64,000 nt of DNA, from assembly GCA_000320545.1 (NCBI GenBank), contig ADNK01002621.1, positions 1 to 64,000 of the forward strand, written 5' to 3'. Of the stretch, positions 11,969 to 24,100 are shown in pieces. The notes under the pieces are model-generated. The model was given only the letters and a program-made list of their open reading frames with translations. It ran no database searches and was not told the DNA's origin. Both the position numbers and the translations under genes were made by a program. Position 1 is the first letter of the stretch; each line of letters begins with the position of its first letter. The DNA is from Bigelowiella natans CCMP2755 (Eukaryota; Cercozoa; Chlorarachniophyceae).

Positions 11969-12844
11969 CTAGATTGAGAAGATGCGACAAATCCTTCTCG
12001 GTAATGAGACGGAATCAATTGTGTGCAGCTCGAATCTTAGGTATGTGTACGTGTGTTTGTGTGTGTACATTGTGTTGTTGTTGTTGTTGTTGTTGTAGCG
12101 TGCTCTCAACAGGGCTCTGTCGCCATGATTTTATTGCATCGTTATTAATGTCATTCTGGGTTGGAAAATCCTCTCTCAACCCTCTTCATTTGAGCAGCGA
12201 CAAGATGTATTCTTCATGGATACTACCATACGTTTGAAATTCCAACCGATGTTTTTTTGTGATTTGAATCACTTCTAGACGTGCGCTGGTGACTACGGCG
12301 ATCGGTTTATGGCCGAGACTTAAAAAGAAGCAGGAGAAGATGCACATTCTCTCATCGCTGCAGGAAAGCAGTCGCAACGTCGATACGATGTCTCTCAGCC
12401 TGCCAGATTCCTACCCTCCCCTCCCCGTCGCCCAGGTAGCACTAGTATATCAGCTCATTGCGTAGTTTGGACGTATCATCATCATCACCTTTTCATCGTT
12501 TCCGGGTGTTGTTGTTACTAATTTGTTGGAAGTCTCCCACAGTACGATATGATGCATATTTCTCACTCATATGAGTGTGACCGATATTGTCCCCTCCCCC
12601 TCCCTTCCTCCCTTTGGTTCCGTTTCTATCCTTCCAGGATTCGCTCGAGGGCTTCGATCCCGAAAAACTGTTCATCACAGCGGAAAACAAGGGAAACAAG
12701 TCTATCTGTGAGAAGGGCTCGGTCAGGATGTTTGAATTTGCAGAGTGGTACGACTACTGCGTATGTAGGAGCGTCTGAGCGTGTGTGTGTTACTAATGGT
12801 TCAATGGTCATTGGCATCATCGTTCCCTTGCGTGTGTGTATTTG

Positions 12845-12879
<35 letters not shown>

Positions 12880-13464
12880 CAGTATCCTGCAATTTCGCAT
12901 CTAAGCCTTGGCTCCTTTATGACATTTAACTCTACCTTTCCCTTTCTTTTAGGGTGTTTGCCAGCAACAGCGCTGATGTCATCATCGCAGGGGGACACTC
13001 TCTGTACTTTCGAAACTTCTTCCGCAGCTTCCTTCCTCACAGCTCTTGTAAGAAGCAACTGTTGTCATGTGAGCATGAATCATCGCCTGCACCAATGTTT
13101 CTCTCTCCGAATACCGAACCACGAATGACTACTTCCCCCCCCCCCCCTCCCCCTCTTAACCAGCCCACGCAGCGAAGAAGCATAAAATCAAGAACGGCGG
13201 CGCAGTTTCCTTCACTTTCTACAAGTAATGACGATGAGATGATGATGGTGACGATGACGATTATGATGATGATGTCGAGTGATCATGGGGGAGGTGAAAA
13301 TCTAATGCCATGGTGTTATTGCTATGGACGTCCACGTTCCATTCTGCTGCTGGTGGTGGTGCTGGTGCGTGCCACTCATTATTAGGAGCAAGCTTGGTGA
13401 TAAGGAGCTCTACATGGTCGAGGAGAAATCCATCCGGCAAATCCATCTTGGCTTCAATATCTAG
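10403..13464 (+). CDS. Membrane-anchored histidine phosphatase superfamily (phosphoglycerate-mutase-like) protein
   Basis: Twelve exons in phase (about 352 aa): 10403-10537, 10703-10763, 10918-11006, 11252-11337, 11570-11624, 11699-11761, 11973-12040, 12279-12435, 12638-12747, 12953-13047, 13164-13224 and 13386-13464. The N-terminus has a transmembrane segment (VVFGTGAVFVMLYGVVFAL). The catalytic motif is KKTIIFIRHGESQWNW, with RHG carrying the phospho-accepting His. SSNLRRALVTTAIGLWPRL matches the family's substrate-contacting Arg motif, and AGGHSLYFRNFFR carries the second catalytic His. The core looks intact. Family members hydrolyse phosphomonoesters or act as mutases, and the substrate cannot be told here. 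An acceptor near 12098 was rejected because it breaks the conserved SSNLRRA frame. The last residues are a charged tail with no second membrane segment. Confidence 0.85.
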
Positions 13465-14492
13465 ATTATGATAACGGCCCTGCTGGCTTCACTACGCAGC
13501 CAATCGGCTGCCTGTAACAACTCACATTGTGCGGAAATAACCCACAGCCTTATTCACTATATTTTGCACCGGGTGTGATGTCTATGGAGCTGCGCTTGGC
13601 GAACGAGGAAAAAGGCTTATCTAGGCTCTAATCGCAAGCTTCACGCTGCATGCTCGAGTATGTATAGAGGCAGGATGTTTCATACAGCTGGCACACATCG
13701 ATATGTTGAATGCGAATGCTTATGTCGACTTATACGCATCAGCAGAGGATATCGACATTAAAGCCTAGCTAGCTAGTGCCGTCAGGGTGTACTTCTCTCT
13801 ATCTATCTAGAGTGGCATGAATATGTAGCCTTGAGCCGGCGACCGTGCGCCGTCGTGTGCTATGCATGTAATGTGATGACAAACGGCGTTGCATTTTTTC
13901 ATGTTATGGAATGTACGTATTGCGCGCGCACCGACCAAGAATAATAAGTTATCTCCTCGCTTTATTTATTAGGAGATGATTGTATTAAGTGTTTAGCATG
14001 TGCATACACGTGTAATAATAAGTACGATGGACTACGTCATAACTTGCACGTGCGATCGAGCGCAGCCTGCACATAGTACACGCTAGGAAGTACTAGAGTA
14101 GTACAGATGATCGATCGATCCTATCCACAATGCAATAAGGGATGCCATGCTAGCATGCGTCACAGCTGCTGAAACGGATTTCTATTAAACTGGTGTACGA
14201 TTTGCACAACTCTGTGAAAGCGCTGCGCGATAGCGATTCAACTCTTCCAGCTTTGGTGGGACGCACAAGCCGACTATTCTCAAAGGGCAGAATCTCGAAG
14301 CCGGGTCTCCTCCGTCAAAGACATACGTGCCTTTTTCCTTTTGGAACTCTTTACAGGCTTGGCGGAATCATACCTTTAACAACATTTATGCATCAGATGC
14401 GCATTTTGTCGAAATACGGAGGGCGTATTCTACAACCTACACAAACGATTGCTGACACACGCTGCTACTACTACTCCTACTGCCAGCCACCA
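13465..14492. other. Convergent spacer with unassigned minus-strand open reading
   Basis: The left part (13465-14180) has no coding signal and is rich in short palindromes, including CATGCTAGCATG at 14146-14157 and a GATC-rich run near 14109. The right part (about 14186-14490) has minus-strand frames that look protein-like and plausible splice sites. A donor CTGGAG|GTAGTG sits at the TsaD stop, so the TsaD transcript may continue into an alternative 3' end. I could not choose one model. Confidence 0.4.
14146..14157. repeat. Dispersed palindrome CATGCTAGCATG, copy 2
   Basis: An exact copy in the spacer between the histidine phosphatase and TsaD 3' ends. Confidence 0.9.
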
Positions 14493-15036
14493 CTACCTCC
14501 AGTGCTTGACCCCCAAAGGCCACCTTGGATTCACGTCGACATACTCTTCAACTGTTCCATCGAGTATCTGGAGAAAGTAGTAAGTTAGTAGTGACATTAT
14601 ATATCAGCTAGATCAGCTACAAGTTACTACTAATCCAATCGCATATGCACAAGTATTGCTGCTGTCCGTTTCACAGATGCCATACATCATCCAACACAAG
14701 AAACGAAGTCCCATTCAAACGCAACTTTTCAACACTGTGGTTGTTGTTGTTGCTTCTTCTTCTTCTTCTTCTTCTTCTTCTTCTTCTTCTTCTCGCCGCT
14801 TAATCTTATTTTCTTCTCATAGTGCTATCAGTGACTTCTTGATCGAGCTGCGGTGGCGGAAAGCTGAGGCCTCGTTCTGAATTCACTATTCCTGCCCACG
14901 CCACCATCGCTCCGTTGTCCGTACCTAGAAACAGCATATGATAATACATATTTTTCAAGAAGAAGGAAAGAGGGACGACTTTTCAGAGGTGGGCTGCATG
15001 GTGGCTACGAAGAGATAACTACATGTGTATTTTATC

Positions 15037-15090
<54 letters not shown>

Positions 15091-15988
15091 CACAACATAG
15101 TCGGATCGGTGGGCACTGGAGCTCCATTCCTGCGTCCTGAGCGAGTTGGTCAAGTCGTCGTCGAACCTCAAGGTTTGATGCCACACCGCCAGACAGCACC
15201 AGATGCCGTACCTCTGGGCACTACACAATTTCACTTGATTTAATACATTATCATTGTTTCGTACCAGTAATACTACCCCTCCCCCCCCCTTCTCTCTCTC
15301 GCTCTCTTCCACTCTTTCTTAGGCGCACATATTCCCTCGTGCACACTACCTCTTCTTTGGCCCAGACTAGAGCCCTTTTAGTCCTATCCTCCAAGTGCCG
15401 AATCGCAACCTAAAAGCCAAAGAAAAGTCACGAGAATGTCGCTGCGTGGGTAGTGTGCGGTGCACGATGTCTCTCGAAGCCTATGTGCCGATACCTCTCT
15501 CACTGTGTTTACCGTCAAGACTACCTCTTGGAATGATGCTGCGATATCTGCCTTCTTTGCCTTCTCTTCACTGTCTTCACCGCTCACTTGTGCAATGATA
15601 TTCGTCATATCTTTCATTGTCAGATTGTCCTAAAATCATAGCCACTATGGTTATCATCGCAACCATCTCCATAATCCCAAATGCACTTTTATCGAATATA
15701 CAGAGTCCCCCCCCCCCCCCTCTCAACACGCCGCCCATGAAAGAAAGGACAGCAGATCAATCGCTCCCTCCCTCCCCATAAATATGAACGACCTCGATGC
15801 ACAGCCTTGTCGCTGTTTTGAGACCAGCAAAAGAGAAGTTGCAGTCTCCCTGGTAGTTGATGGTAGCAATTATTAAGTGACGCTTTAAGGAAGGCCAATC
15901 ATATCCAAGTAAACAGCCAACATCGTCGCAAATAAACAAACATATAAGCGCCTGGTGACTCCTTATTCGAGTAATATAAATATATATA

Positions 15989-16030
<42 letters not shown>

Positions 16031-16951
16031 CGGAAGCAACCAGCACCGCTACCCGACCTGCTTGTGGGTGTGTGTGTGTTCGAAACTTGAATTTAAGCGG
16101 ATCGCCTTCTCGCGCCAACTCCTCGACAACAGGCCCCCCACCTCTACTCAAATCTAAGCTCAACAGCCTTGCAACCTACACATGAACAAACATCAAATGC
16201 ACGAAAGAAAGGAGGATGCATCAGTGACTCAAACATTCAAGGGCGGGGGGGGGGGGGGCTTCAGGAGAATGGTGAAGAAATCGGCAGTGAGAATCGTACA
16301 TCAGCAGACATTCTTACCTTATCGTATGCCTCGCCAAGAGAATCATCAACTGTCGAGCCCAGCTCCGTATAATTCCCTACCCCTGATAATGCCATTAGCA
16401 GGGTAGTATTGAGTTGCCAATACTTAAAAATTACTCTTCGATTTGAATTTGACCATGCTTCACAAAAGGGTTGTTTGTTTCGTGAAAATACGTGTGGCGC
16501 AGCTACATAATACCGTGGGCTAGCAAGAGTAGATTGTGTCCCCCGGAGACTAGAAGGCTGACGAAAGGGAACTCTATCCCCGTTTCACTCAACTGAGCAA
16601 CCAGTGCGTGTGCTTCCATATGGTGTACAGGTATTATCGGCACTTGTAGCTTAGCTGCTACCCTTCGTGCTTCTCTAACGCCGACTTGAAGACACGGGCT
16701 CAAGCCAGGGCCTACGGTCACAGCAACGCCCGTTATTCTCGCTCCAGGAGAGTTTTGCTTCATCTCGGATAACGTGGCTTCGATGACACCCTCGATGGCC
16801 TTCTTGTGCGCGTCTTGGGCAAGATTGGGAACAATTCCGCCAAAGCTAGAGTGGATCTCAAACTGATCGAATTCATAATTATCACTACCAGCGAAAGTGT
16901 GCACAGATCTCGAAAACATGATGACGGACAGGAGGTGCCGAGAGCAGCCTA

Positions 16952-16983
<32 letters not shown>

Positions 16984-17583
16984 CTGAGACTTTCTCTTTT
17001 CAGCAAGTATCTTTCGATCGCCCGTGACGACTGCAGCGCATGTATCATCACAGCTTGTCTCGATGCCGAGTATGACCCCATTGCCCCCCTCCTGTCGTTG
17101 ATTGTTGCTTCTGTCTTCTTCCGACGATGCTCTACAGACGGTGCCCGTGCCGGTGGTGGTGGTGGTGGTGGTGGTGGTGGCGAGATGTCGATTGAAGATG
17201 CTGCCTAAGCATAATCTGTGCGATTGTGTTTCTATTGAAGATGATAATCTCTTTGGAGGAAGTGCGGGTCTGTGCAGACGCATACGTTGGAGCAGTAGTA
17301 GACCTGCGAAAGCAGCATATTAAGGGCTATTCTGTGAGGAGTGTGATATGCACTAGGTGGGACGCTCACATGCGACTAAACCTTTGCGACCAAATCTCGA
17401 ATGGAGGGCAGCCTGCCTAGATGACACCCCCAAGGAAGGAATGTTGGACGCAGAGTGCCTTTCCAGCCCGAGTAGTACTACCACTGTGGCGCTCATGCAG
17501 ATAGTTGCTACGAGCAAGGCGGAGTTTCTGTGTCTATCAAAAGGCGAGAGGAATTCCCTGGTCCGTAAATTCCATGGTGTCAT
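14493..17583 (-). CDS. tRNA N6-adenosine threonylcarbamoyltransferase, organellar type (TsaD/OSGEPL1/Qri7)
   Basis: Eleven exons in phase (about 524 aa): 17583-17370, 17303-16984, 16862-16514, 16376-16318, 16175-16053, 15849-15793, 15629-15525, 15409-15350, 15220-15097, 14924-14836 and 14567-14493. The enzyme transfers threonylcarbamoyl to A37 of ANN-decoding tRNAs. Visible motifs are GVILGIETSCDDTCAAVV, AQDAHKKAIEGVI, VAVTVGPGLSPCLQVG, VHHMEAHALVAQL (metal-binding H-x3-H), FVSLLVSGGHN, STVDDSLGEAYDKVARLL, CNFSFAGLKTA, ADIAASFQE, VLSGGVASNLEVRRRL and NGAMVAWAG. The N-terminal 140 residues exceed the usual family length. The first exon carries a hydrophobic segment (ALLVATICMSATVVVLLGL) and is joined through a 66-nt intron with a GTGAGC donor. 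A second in-frame Met (17283) follows the splice and is basic/Ser/Thr-rich, so alternative starts could give plastid and mitochondrial forms. Confidence 0.88.
15040..15088. repeat. AT repeat in a TsaD intron
   Basis: It begins within about 10 nt of the donor at 15096. A second AT run lies at 15989-16027 in another TsaD intron. Confidence 0.95.
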
Positions 17584-18480
17584 TAATCAATTTCTTCTCT
17601 CTGTGGGGGGGGGTTGGAGAAAGGCGCCGGACGGAACACGATTGATGCTCGAGTGCCGTCGGGCAGGCGTTGGTTACTTCTCAGTTTGGTTTTCTCCTTC
17701 CGATATTCTATCAATGCAAAAACAAAATGGATTTCATGTATGCGACACAGATATTGAGCAGACGTACTGGTGAATTTACCGAAGTACCCGGATTGTATCA
17801 GAATCTTCCAGTCTGAATTCCGTTTGTTGTCCCCTGTTTATTACGATTCGGAAGGGGAAAGGTCACCAGCAATCTTTCACCAGCCATCTTTCCTGCTTTA
17901 CTACTGCGGCAATGACTTGTTCTTACCAAAGAGTTTGCGACCTTCAGCACTAAATTTGTGTACTTCACGCCGACTTTGAAGTTGCCTTTGAAATGAAGCT
18001 CCTCCTTGCATGCCGGCCCCGTGTGACCCAAAATTTTGAGCTCCTGTTGCGGTAGCAAATGGGAGCATGATTGCTTCACGAAATAGGACTCTCTTGTTGG
18101 TATATATGTACATACTTTGCCTCCTTCATATGGGGTAGAGGAATGCAGGAGAATAGCGGAATGAGTAAAGCAAGAAAGTTGACTGGTGTGTGAAGGTACA
18201 TTGTTGGTGATATAAGAACATAACGGAGAAGAAAGCAGCACCAGCGACCACTATATTCAGCCGCTAGCATCGAATGAAATTATCATACAATATAGCATGT
18301 ATAGCATTCAAGGTACATAAATCTAAGACCCTCATCTGATCGCAAGCATAGCGTCGCTTGTTGAATAAGCGTGTTCGTCGCGTGCTCCGCAATACATGCG
18401 ATGCTCGCTTACACATATCAAGTACAGCGAAGAACTAATTACATACGTTATATAAACACAATGTAAATAAATATAAATGC

Positions 18481-18529
<49 letters not shown>

Positions 18530-19400
18530 GACAGTAGACAAAGCCAAATGCCATGCATCTAATATGTAGTGTAGTTTACGTTGCGTCTACTATGACACGG
18601 GTATATATAAGGAAAATAATTACATGTTTCAATAGCCATAATAATATGTAGCTGTACAAAACTGCGGTTACAGATAACAGCGATTACGTTGTGTCTATTA
18701 TATCTAATCACATATAAATGTTACACATAAATGTGAAATAGAAGAAGCGCAGCATTTACCAGCATCGGATGAATATAAGACACTACCCCTAAGCCATGAC
18801 TTGTTAAACGATAGACGTCTAGTAATAGGCATATGTCTAAATATATGCATGCGCATGCAGCAACATGACAACGCATCTTAGCATAGCAAGCCTTTCGCGC
18901 GGAATGCACATACGTTATTGCTATGTTGGAATGCATGTACACACAAACACGTACGTACATACGGGCCATAGATTTACACTGTATGCGTAATGTATAACGT
19001 AATATAGTTGTCTATAATCTATAACATACAGAGTAATGCTGAAAATTTTTAATATATTCATTACATTATCCCGTCTCATAACACGCAGAGCGCTAGCGCG
19101 TGTACAGGGCTGGGTTATGATAAACTAAATGCTACCACAGAGGATTTTGAAAGAGCTGCGATGCTGTAGTTACACAACGTGCCGTGCTCAGGTTACTCCC
19201 CGATCACATATATGCTACGCAGCTCTCCAAAGGACACTGAATACTCCTTGGAATCCTGATTACCTTTTATGTCAAAATTTGTCTCAATTCGTCTGGACTC
19301 CGCTGCCATGACTTCTTTCACTGCCATTGCTGCTGCTGTTGCACGTCAGCCCCAATAGAAAAATACTACTCGCGATCATCGATATTGCCTGGTTATTTTA
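17584..19400. other. Long spacer; possible small minus-strand gene at 17800-18270, otherwise no gene seen
   Basis: A minus-strand stretch from 18270 to 17800 has a hydrophobic start (around FLALLIPLFS), a good donor GTATGT near 18108, an acceptor near 18046 and a good donor GTAAGA near 17930. The middle exon reads openly in two frames with plausible composition. Phases do not settle one model and no family was recognised. From 18270 to 19400 the DNA is AT-rich with an AT repeat at about 18483-18523 and no coding signal. Confidence 0.3.
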
Positions 19401-20652
19401 TCATACAAACCCCAGCATTAGATTTGAGACGACATGAATCAGTAGTGAAATGACCAAGATAGCGAGCTTCTTCGGCTGTCTAGATACTGAACGTATCACA
19501 GATGCCCATCTGGATGATGAAAACTTTGATCTCGCGCGACTTTCCTTATGCTTCTGGCGTATAATTTTGCGGAATTTCTCGTGCATTTGACCGTCGTAGC
19601 ATCTGCTGCACAATATGGAAGCAAGCTCCATCATATCAAGGTGACATCAATGCAGTAGAGATGACTATACGTTGGATCGTCGACGATCTTCATTCCTTGC
19701 TTTTCGCAGAACTCTCTGCCGCTAATGATGGAATAAGACTTTTATCTAGTTCATATACGATCTTAGTCTAATATATTCATTAAACCTTGACACTACATCT
19801 CCCAGCCGCCAGCACAACATCGAGTTGAAAGCGCAAGGAATATATTCGCTTGAGACGCTGAGATGATAGAAGAGGCAAGATGGATGTAGAAAGCACCACA
19901 ATTTAAAAATGGAATGTAGAACCTGCTTGTCGTAAACATTGTATCTGCGCACGCAGCGAACCATTTGTCACATATGGACTGGCACACACCCGTACGCTCG
20001 CCTGTTCCAAATCCAGGCTCGCACTCACTGCACAAAGCCTGAAAATTTCCATTTTTCATATGGGCCAAAAGGAAATGTATAGAATTAAGAAATGCTATTC
20101 TTAACATTAGCTCCCCTCCCCCCCCCCTCCCCCCTCTCTTTCTCTCGCTCGCTCGCTCGCTATCCCTAACCTTGCTTGCGACGTTTCGACATTCGTCTGC
20201 GACGTCAGCGTCAAAGTAGGTCAGAGCACGTCTGAATGAATAATTTTGTGTCATAAAGTGCTGATGGCCAGTTACCGCAGCAACACTGTTATATTTATTT
20301 ATTTTGATACCTTCGCAAGCGGTCGGTGTGTGTCTTATTGCAGCATGTCATCTTTCGAAACTGCTGGCAGTAAGATAGGTTCTCCACCCTCCTAGATTAT
20401 TTGGATCTAGTTTACGTCGGATGACAGAAGCGCAAATACATGGTTGCACCTTGGTGGGGAGTCGGTCTTTCCTATCCGGCAGGTGCTCAGGTCACTCTTT
20501 ATTGATGAGGAAGGCATTGCTAACAAGAGAAGAGGGAGAAGGAAACGAGGGGTGCTCAGTTTTCTCGACAGGAGAGGCAATGCTAAACTCCCTCGCCGAG
20601 AATTGAGCTCGGTCATGTACACGTCTCTCAGCCCTGCAATGCTGGGGCTCAA
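19401..20652 (-). CDS. Folate-receptor-like secreted domain protein with C-terminal membrane anchor
   Basis: Seven exons in phase (about 261 aa): 20652-20450, 20391-20311, 20231-20171, 20038-19923, 19857-19786, 19721-19671 and 19602-19401. An N-terminal signal segment (FLLPLLLLAM) is followed by a Cys-rich ectodomain with the spacing of the folate-receptor-like family seen in oomycetes and algae: STC near the start, then VENLSYCQQF, TCCNKTHTD, ADVADEC, LCSECEPGFGTG, VCQSICDKWFAACADTMF, IPCAFNSMLCWRLGDVVS, GREFCEKQGM and TCYDGQ. After a basic linker a hydrophobic segment (LAILVISLLIHVVSNLMLGF) ends the protein, which suggests a type I anchored surface protein. The ligand is unknown. The start could also be the inner Met at 20616. 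It is head-to-head with the SLCO transporter gene. Confidence 0.82.
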
Positions 20653-21163
20653 GGGTAGGGTTCCTGGGGGTCTGGCGTAGGTGACGAGAAATGATAGGAA
20701 ATCCTGAAATCATTATTTTTCGCATGTCGCATCCAAACAAACCCCCTCCATATTCGATAGACCTTGTCGTATCCCCAAAACTACCTAGATTTCAGGCCCA
20801 GAAGGGGGCACCACTCGGCGGTGCATGCACCAATATTTCTCTTGGAGCCCACGGAGATTTCGGATAAACATTGCCTTAATTTAGGATGTCGTTTGGGGGA
20901 AAACGCATGGATTTCTTTTCTAAAAATGCACCTGTGCACTAATTCGGCCTTAGCAAAGCGTGCTACCTACACACGCTTGCTTTGTTTCCTTCATTTAGCA
21001 ACGGAGGACTTCGCCGCTTTGACCACTCAGCGTGCCTCAGATATTCCATTTTTGGTGACAAAGGGTCGGGCTAGCAATCAGCTGCAGAGATATATTAACT
21101 TAAAAAGGAGTCCAGGAATCTCTCTTGGACACAATCCACCTCGTGGACTTCAGGGAGGACCCG
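20653..21163. promoter_or_regulatory. Bidirectional spacer between folate-receptor-like and SLCO genes
   Basis: A 511-nt spacer between divergent starts. A long plus-strand open frame (20764-21189) crosses it and overlaps the SLCO first exon out of frame. It has no recognised domain and is treated as chance. Confidence 0.45.
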
Positions 21164-24100
21164 ATGATAAGTGGAGACTCGCCAGCTGATGATGAGCGTG
21201 AAAATAAATTTTGTACCAGACAATGGTTTCTTGTCGTGATAAGTGGCCTGGCGTTCTCTCAGGTATCGTTGTAGATCTTGTGGAATATCAAAATTGATTA
21301 TCCATTATCCATCTAAATTCTAAATTACATTAGGCCATTCTTGTTGGGGGAGTGTTTCCATCTGTAGTCTCAACTTTGGAGAGAAGATATGGACTCAACA
21401 GCGTTCGTACAGGAATCATCGCAACAACGTATTCTTCTAGCGATCACTATCCTGCTATTACTACGATTTCAAGACGAAATGATGTAACTTAATGACTTAA
21501 TAGATACGATGTCGGAGTTTTCTCATCCTCATTCATTTATGGATATCTCGCAACTGGAGGTCACAGGCCAAGGCTAATGGTGATGCACCTCTTTAATTAG
21601 TAGATTTATTTATGGTAAGAAATTAATTTGCTGATATGAAATTTAAATTCGCATGTTCGTTTGACGACATCAGGGTATTGGAGGTATTTTCTTGGGTGTA
21701 GGAGCTTTCTTGTTTGGCCTTCCTCAATTAGCCACTGGCAGGTACTAAGTAAATCAAGAGACAAAAGTAGCTATGCCAAACCTTAAGATTGTTCGTCATA
21801 ACACTGAGATATGGATGGCTGCAGGTACGAATTTGTTGATCGAAGTGAAACTGACCTTTGTGGGGATGGCTTAGTACCTCCAGAGGTTGGCTGAACATTA
21901 TTAGTGAGGAGATCATTGGAAAGCGATATTCGAAAAGATTTGGCCATAAACAACACCGGCTTCCTTATCATATTCTTATTTTAGACCTGCGGATCAATTT
22001 CTGGAGGTGTTTACGGTCTCTTCGTCATTGGTCTGAGACAACAGAAGCTAATCTGAACAGTTGCCAATGTAGTAATTTTCCGGCTAATGAGGCTCTCCTC
22101 TATATGTTGTTCAGCTGTTATTTTGGTAGCACTTGGGTCAGCTCCCCTTTGGGCAGTAGGTCTGTGCTTGACTTTCATGGATTTAGAATGATGTAAATGA
22201 AGTGGGTATTAATGCAGGTCCGGCTCATTTGGATTACATAGTTCCACCCCTGGTATTTTTCGGATAAACAATTTCTGTTGCTAATTAATTTTCAAAAGTA
22301 TCAATAAACAGAGTTTGAATACGTGATTCTCAGTTTTTACCTTCATATCTCTCGATATTTTACGTCATTGTTGGAATTGGCACGGCTATTGGGTAAGTAT
22401 GATGCATTCTTTTTTTTAACTTTTCTTACTTCTTACGGGCATTCGAAAATATTTTCATAGGTTTTTGTTCGCCTCATTCACCTTAAGCATTTGGGTGGAC
22501 CCTGGTACACCCCATTTCCTTTCCCTCCCCTTCCCCTATGCTTAAGATTGGTATTCACTGATTCTAACAACTAAGGTGTGGAACCCTCGAATCTGGAGCC
22601 AGAGGATGATAACTGGGTCGGTGCATGGTGGATAGCGTGGTACGTATCACATCCTTTCCAAACAACAGTTGTCTCGTATTCTTGACAGAGCATGTTTGCG
22701 TATTTTTGCATTTTTCGGTCTTTCAGGTTTGTAGTTTCGGGTTTTCTATTCCTCTGGGCAACACCGATGTTAATGTTCCACAGGGGAAACCCTCATACAC
22801 CTTCAACTATCACGGAAACACAAGACAGCAACGAGGAAGATAATATTCCTATGAACAAAGGAGAGTGTAATCACAACACAAGCGACGGCAAAAATGACCT
22901 CAATCAAGTCGACGATAAATCTGCCATTAGCGACAAGTTTCATGAGAAAAACACCAATATTGATATAGCTGCTGCCGTCTCTACTGCATTGACAACTACA
23001 ACAACTACAACATCAACTCCTTCTGAAATTCTCAAAAATCCGGGGACGGTAACAACTGGAAGTTGCCTTAACGATGATTCGAATAAAACGACCAACACCA
23101 ATAGAAACAGTGACTTGACTGCAACGCGCTTACTTCTGCAAAAGTCCAGTACCGCTCCCAATAGTACCCGCGCCCATATGAAGGACAAGGACAAAATGAG
23201 CACAGAAAATTTTGAGGTGAAGGACGGGTCGATTTCCTCTCTCGAATCGGAGAAACCATCGGCACCTCCACCCTTGAGTTCACTACTTAAGCCAATCTTT
23301 TCTTTGAGCTACATTGCTTTCATCATGGGCACCGTTACAGAAACATTTGCTGTCTCAGGTGCCGGGGCTACGACCCAATCCCTCTCACCCAAATGTGTAT
23401 TCACATGGAAAAAACTAGTTCCTCTCTTTCTGATACTTTCTACGGAATGGCGAACATATTTAGGTTTTGGAGTTTTCATTCCAAAAGTCGTTGAGTCCAG
23501 TTTCGCATTGTCATCTTCTCAGTGAGTGCTACTTTTTTGTTGAATAAAATGGCTTAGCTCTTTGATCCAAGTTAATATCCTAAATAGAGCTGCTCTTTTC
23601 GTTGGTATCGTGATCGTTCCAGGAGTTGCTGGGGTCGAAAATTTGTTAACACCTCTTGTTCTAATATTATTCCCAATTTAAATTTAAGAGTTTTTCTTCC
23701 CCACTCCTCTACTACTTTTCCCCTCATCGCAGGGGATATACTTTGGAGGTTGGTTGTCAAAGAGACTAAGGCTTTCACCGCGCCAAAATGCTAAGATGTC
23801 TTGGGTATTGCATTGGAAAATCTTTTGCATTGTATTACCGAATTTACCTTTCGTATAAATAAAAATCGCAAATGCTTCCATGCAAGGACTACATATCTTG
23901 ACTACCATTTCACTAATTTGATTATTTGCAGATTGTTGCTTTGGCTGCGTTACCGCTCATGCCGACCTTCTTCATAGGCTGTGATCCGTTCCCACTTGCG
24001 GTAGTTAAAAATAACATCAGTACCTGTGAAAGTTACAGATGGACACAACGAAAATTTGCATATTTTTCTTCGCAAAAGTCGTTCCCAATTTTTCATCTTC

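Noticed and set aside
12090-12237. Extra exon in the histidine phosphatase gene
   Set aside because: The acceptor gives SVLST and breaks the SSNLRRA motif; skipping to 12279 restores it.
14193-14588. 131-aa plus-strand open frame
   Set aside because: It overlaps the last TsaD exon on the other strand, has no domain and no splice context; the minus strand explains the openness.
20764-21189. 141-aa plus-strand open frame
   Set aside because: It overlaps the SLCO first exon in a different frame; the SLCO frame has the conserved TM1 and a good donor.
22115-22252. Apparent frameshift in the SLCO coding region
   Set aside because: It disappears when the 22159/22218 splice is used, which restores the conserved GPAHLDYIVPP segment in phase.
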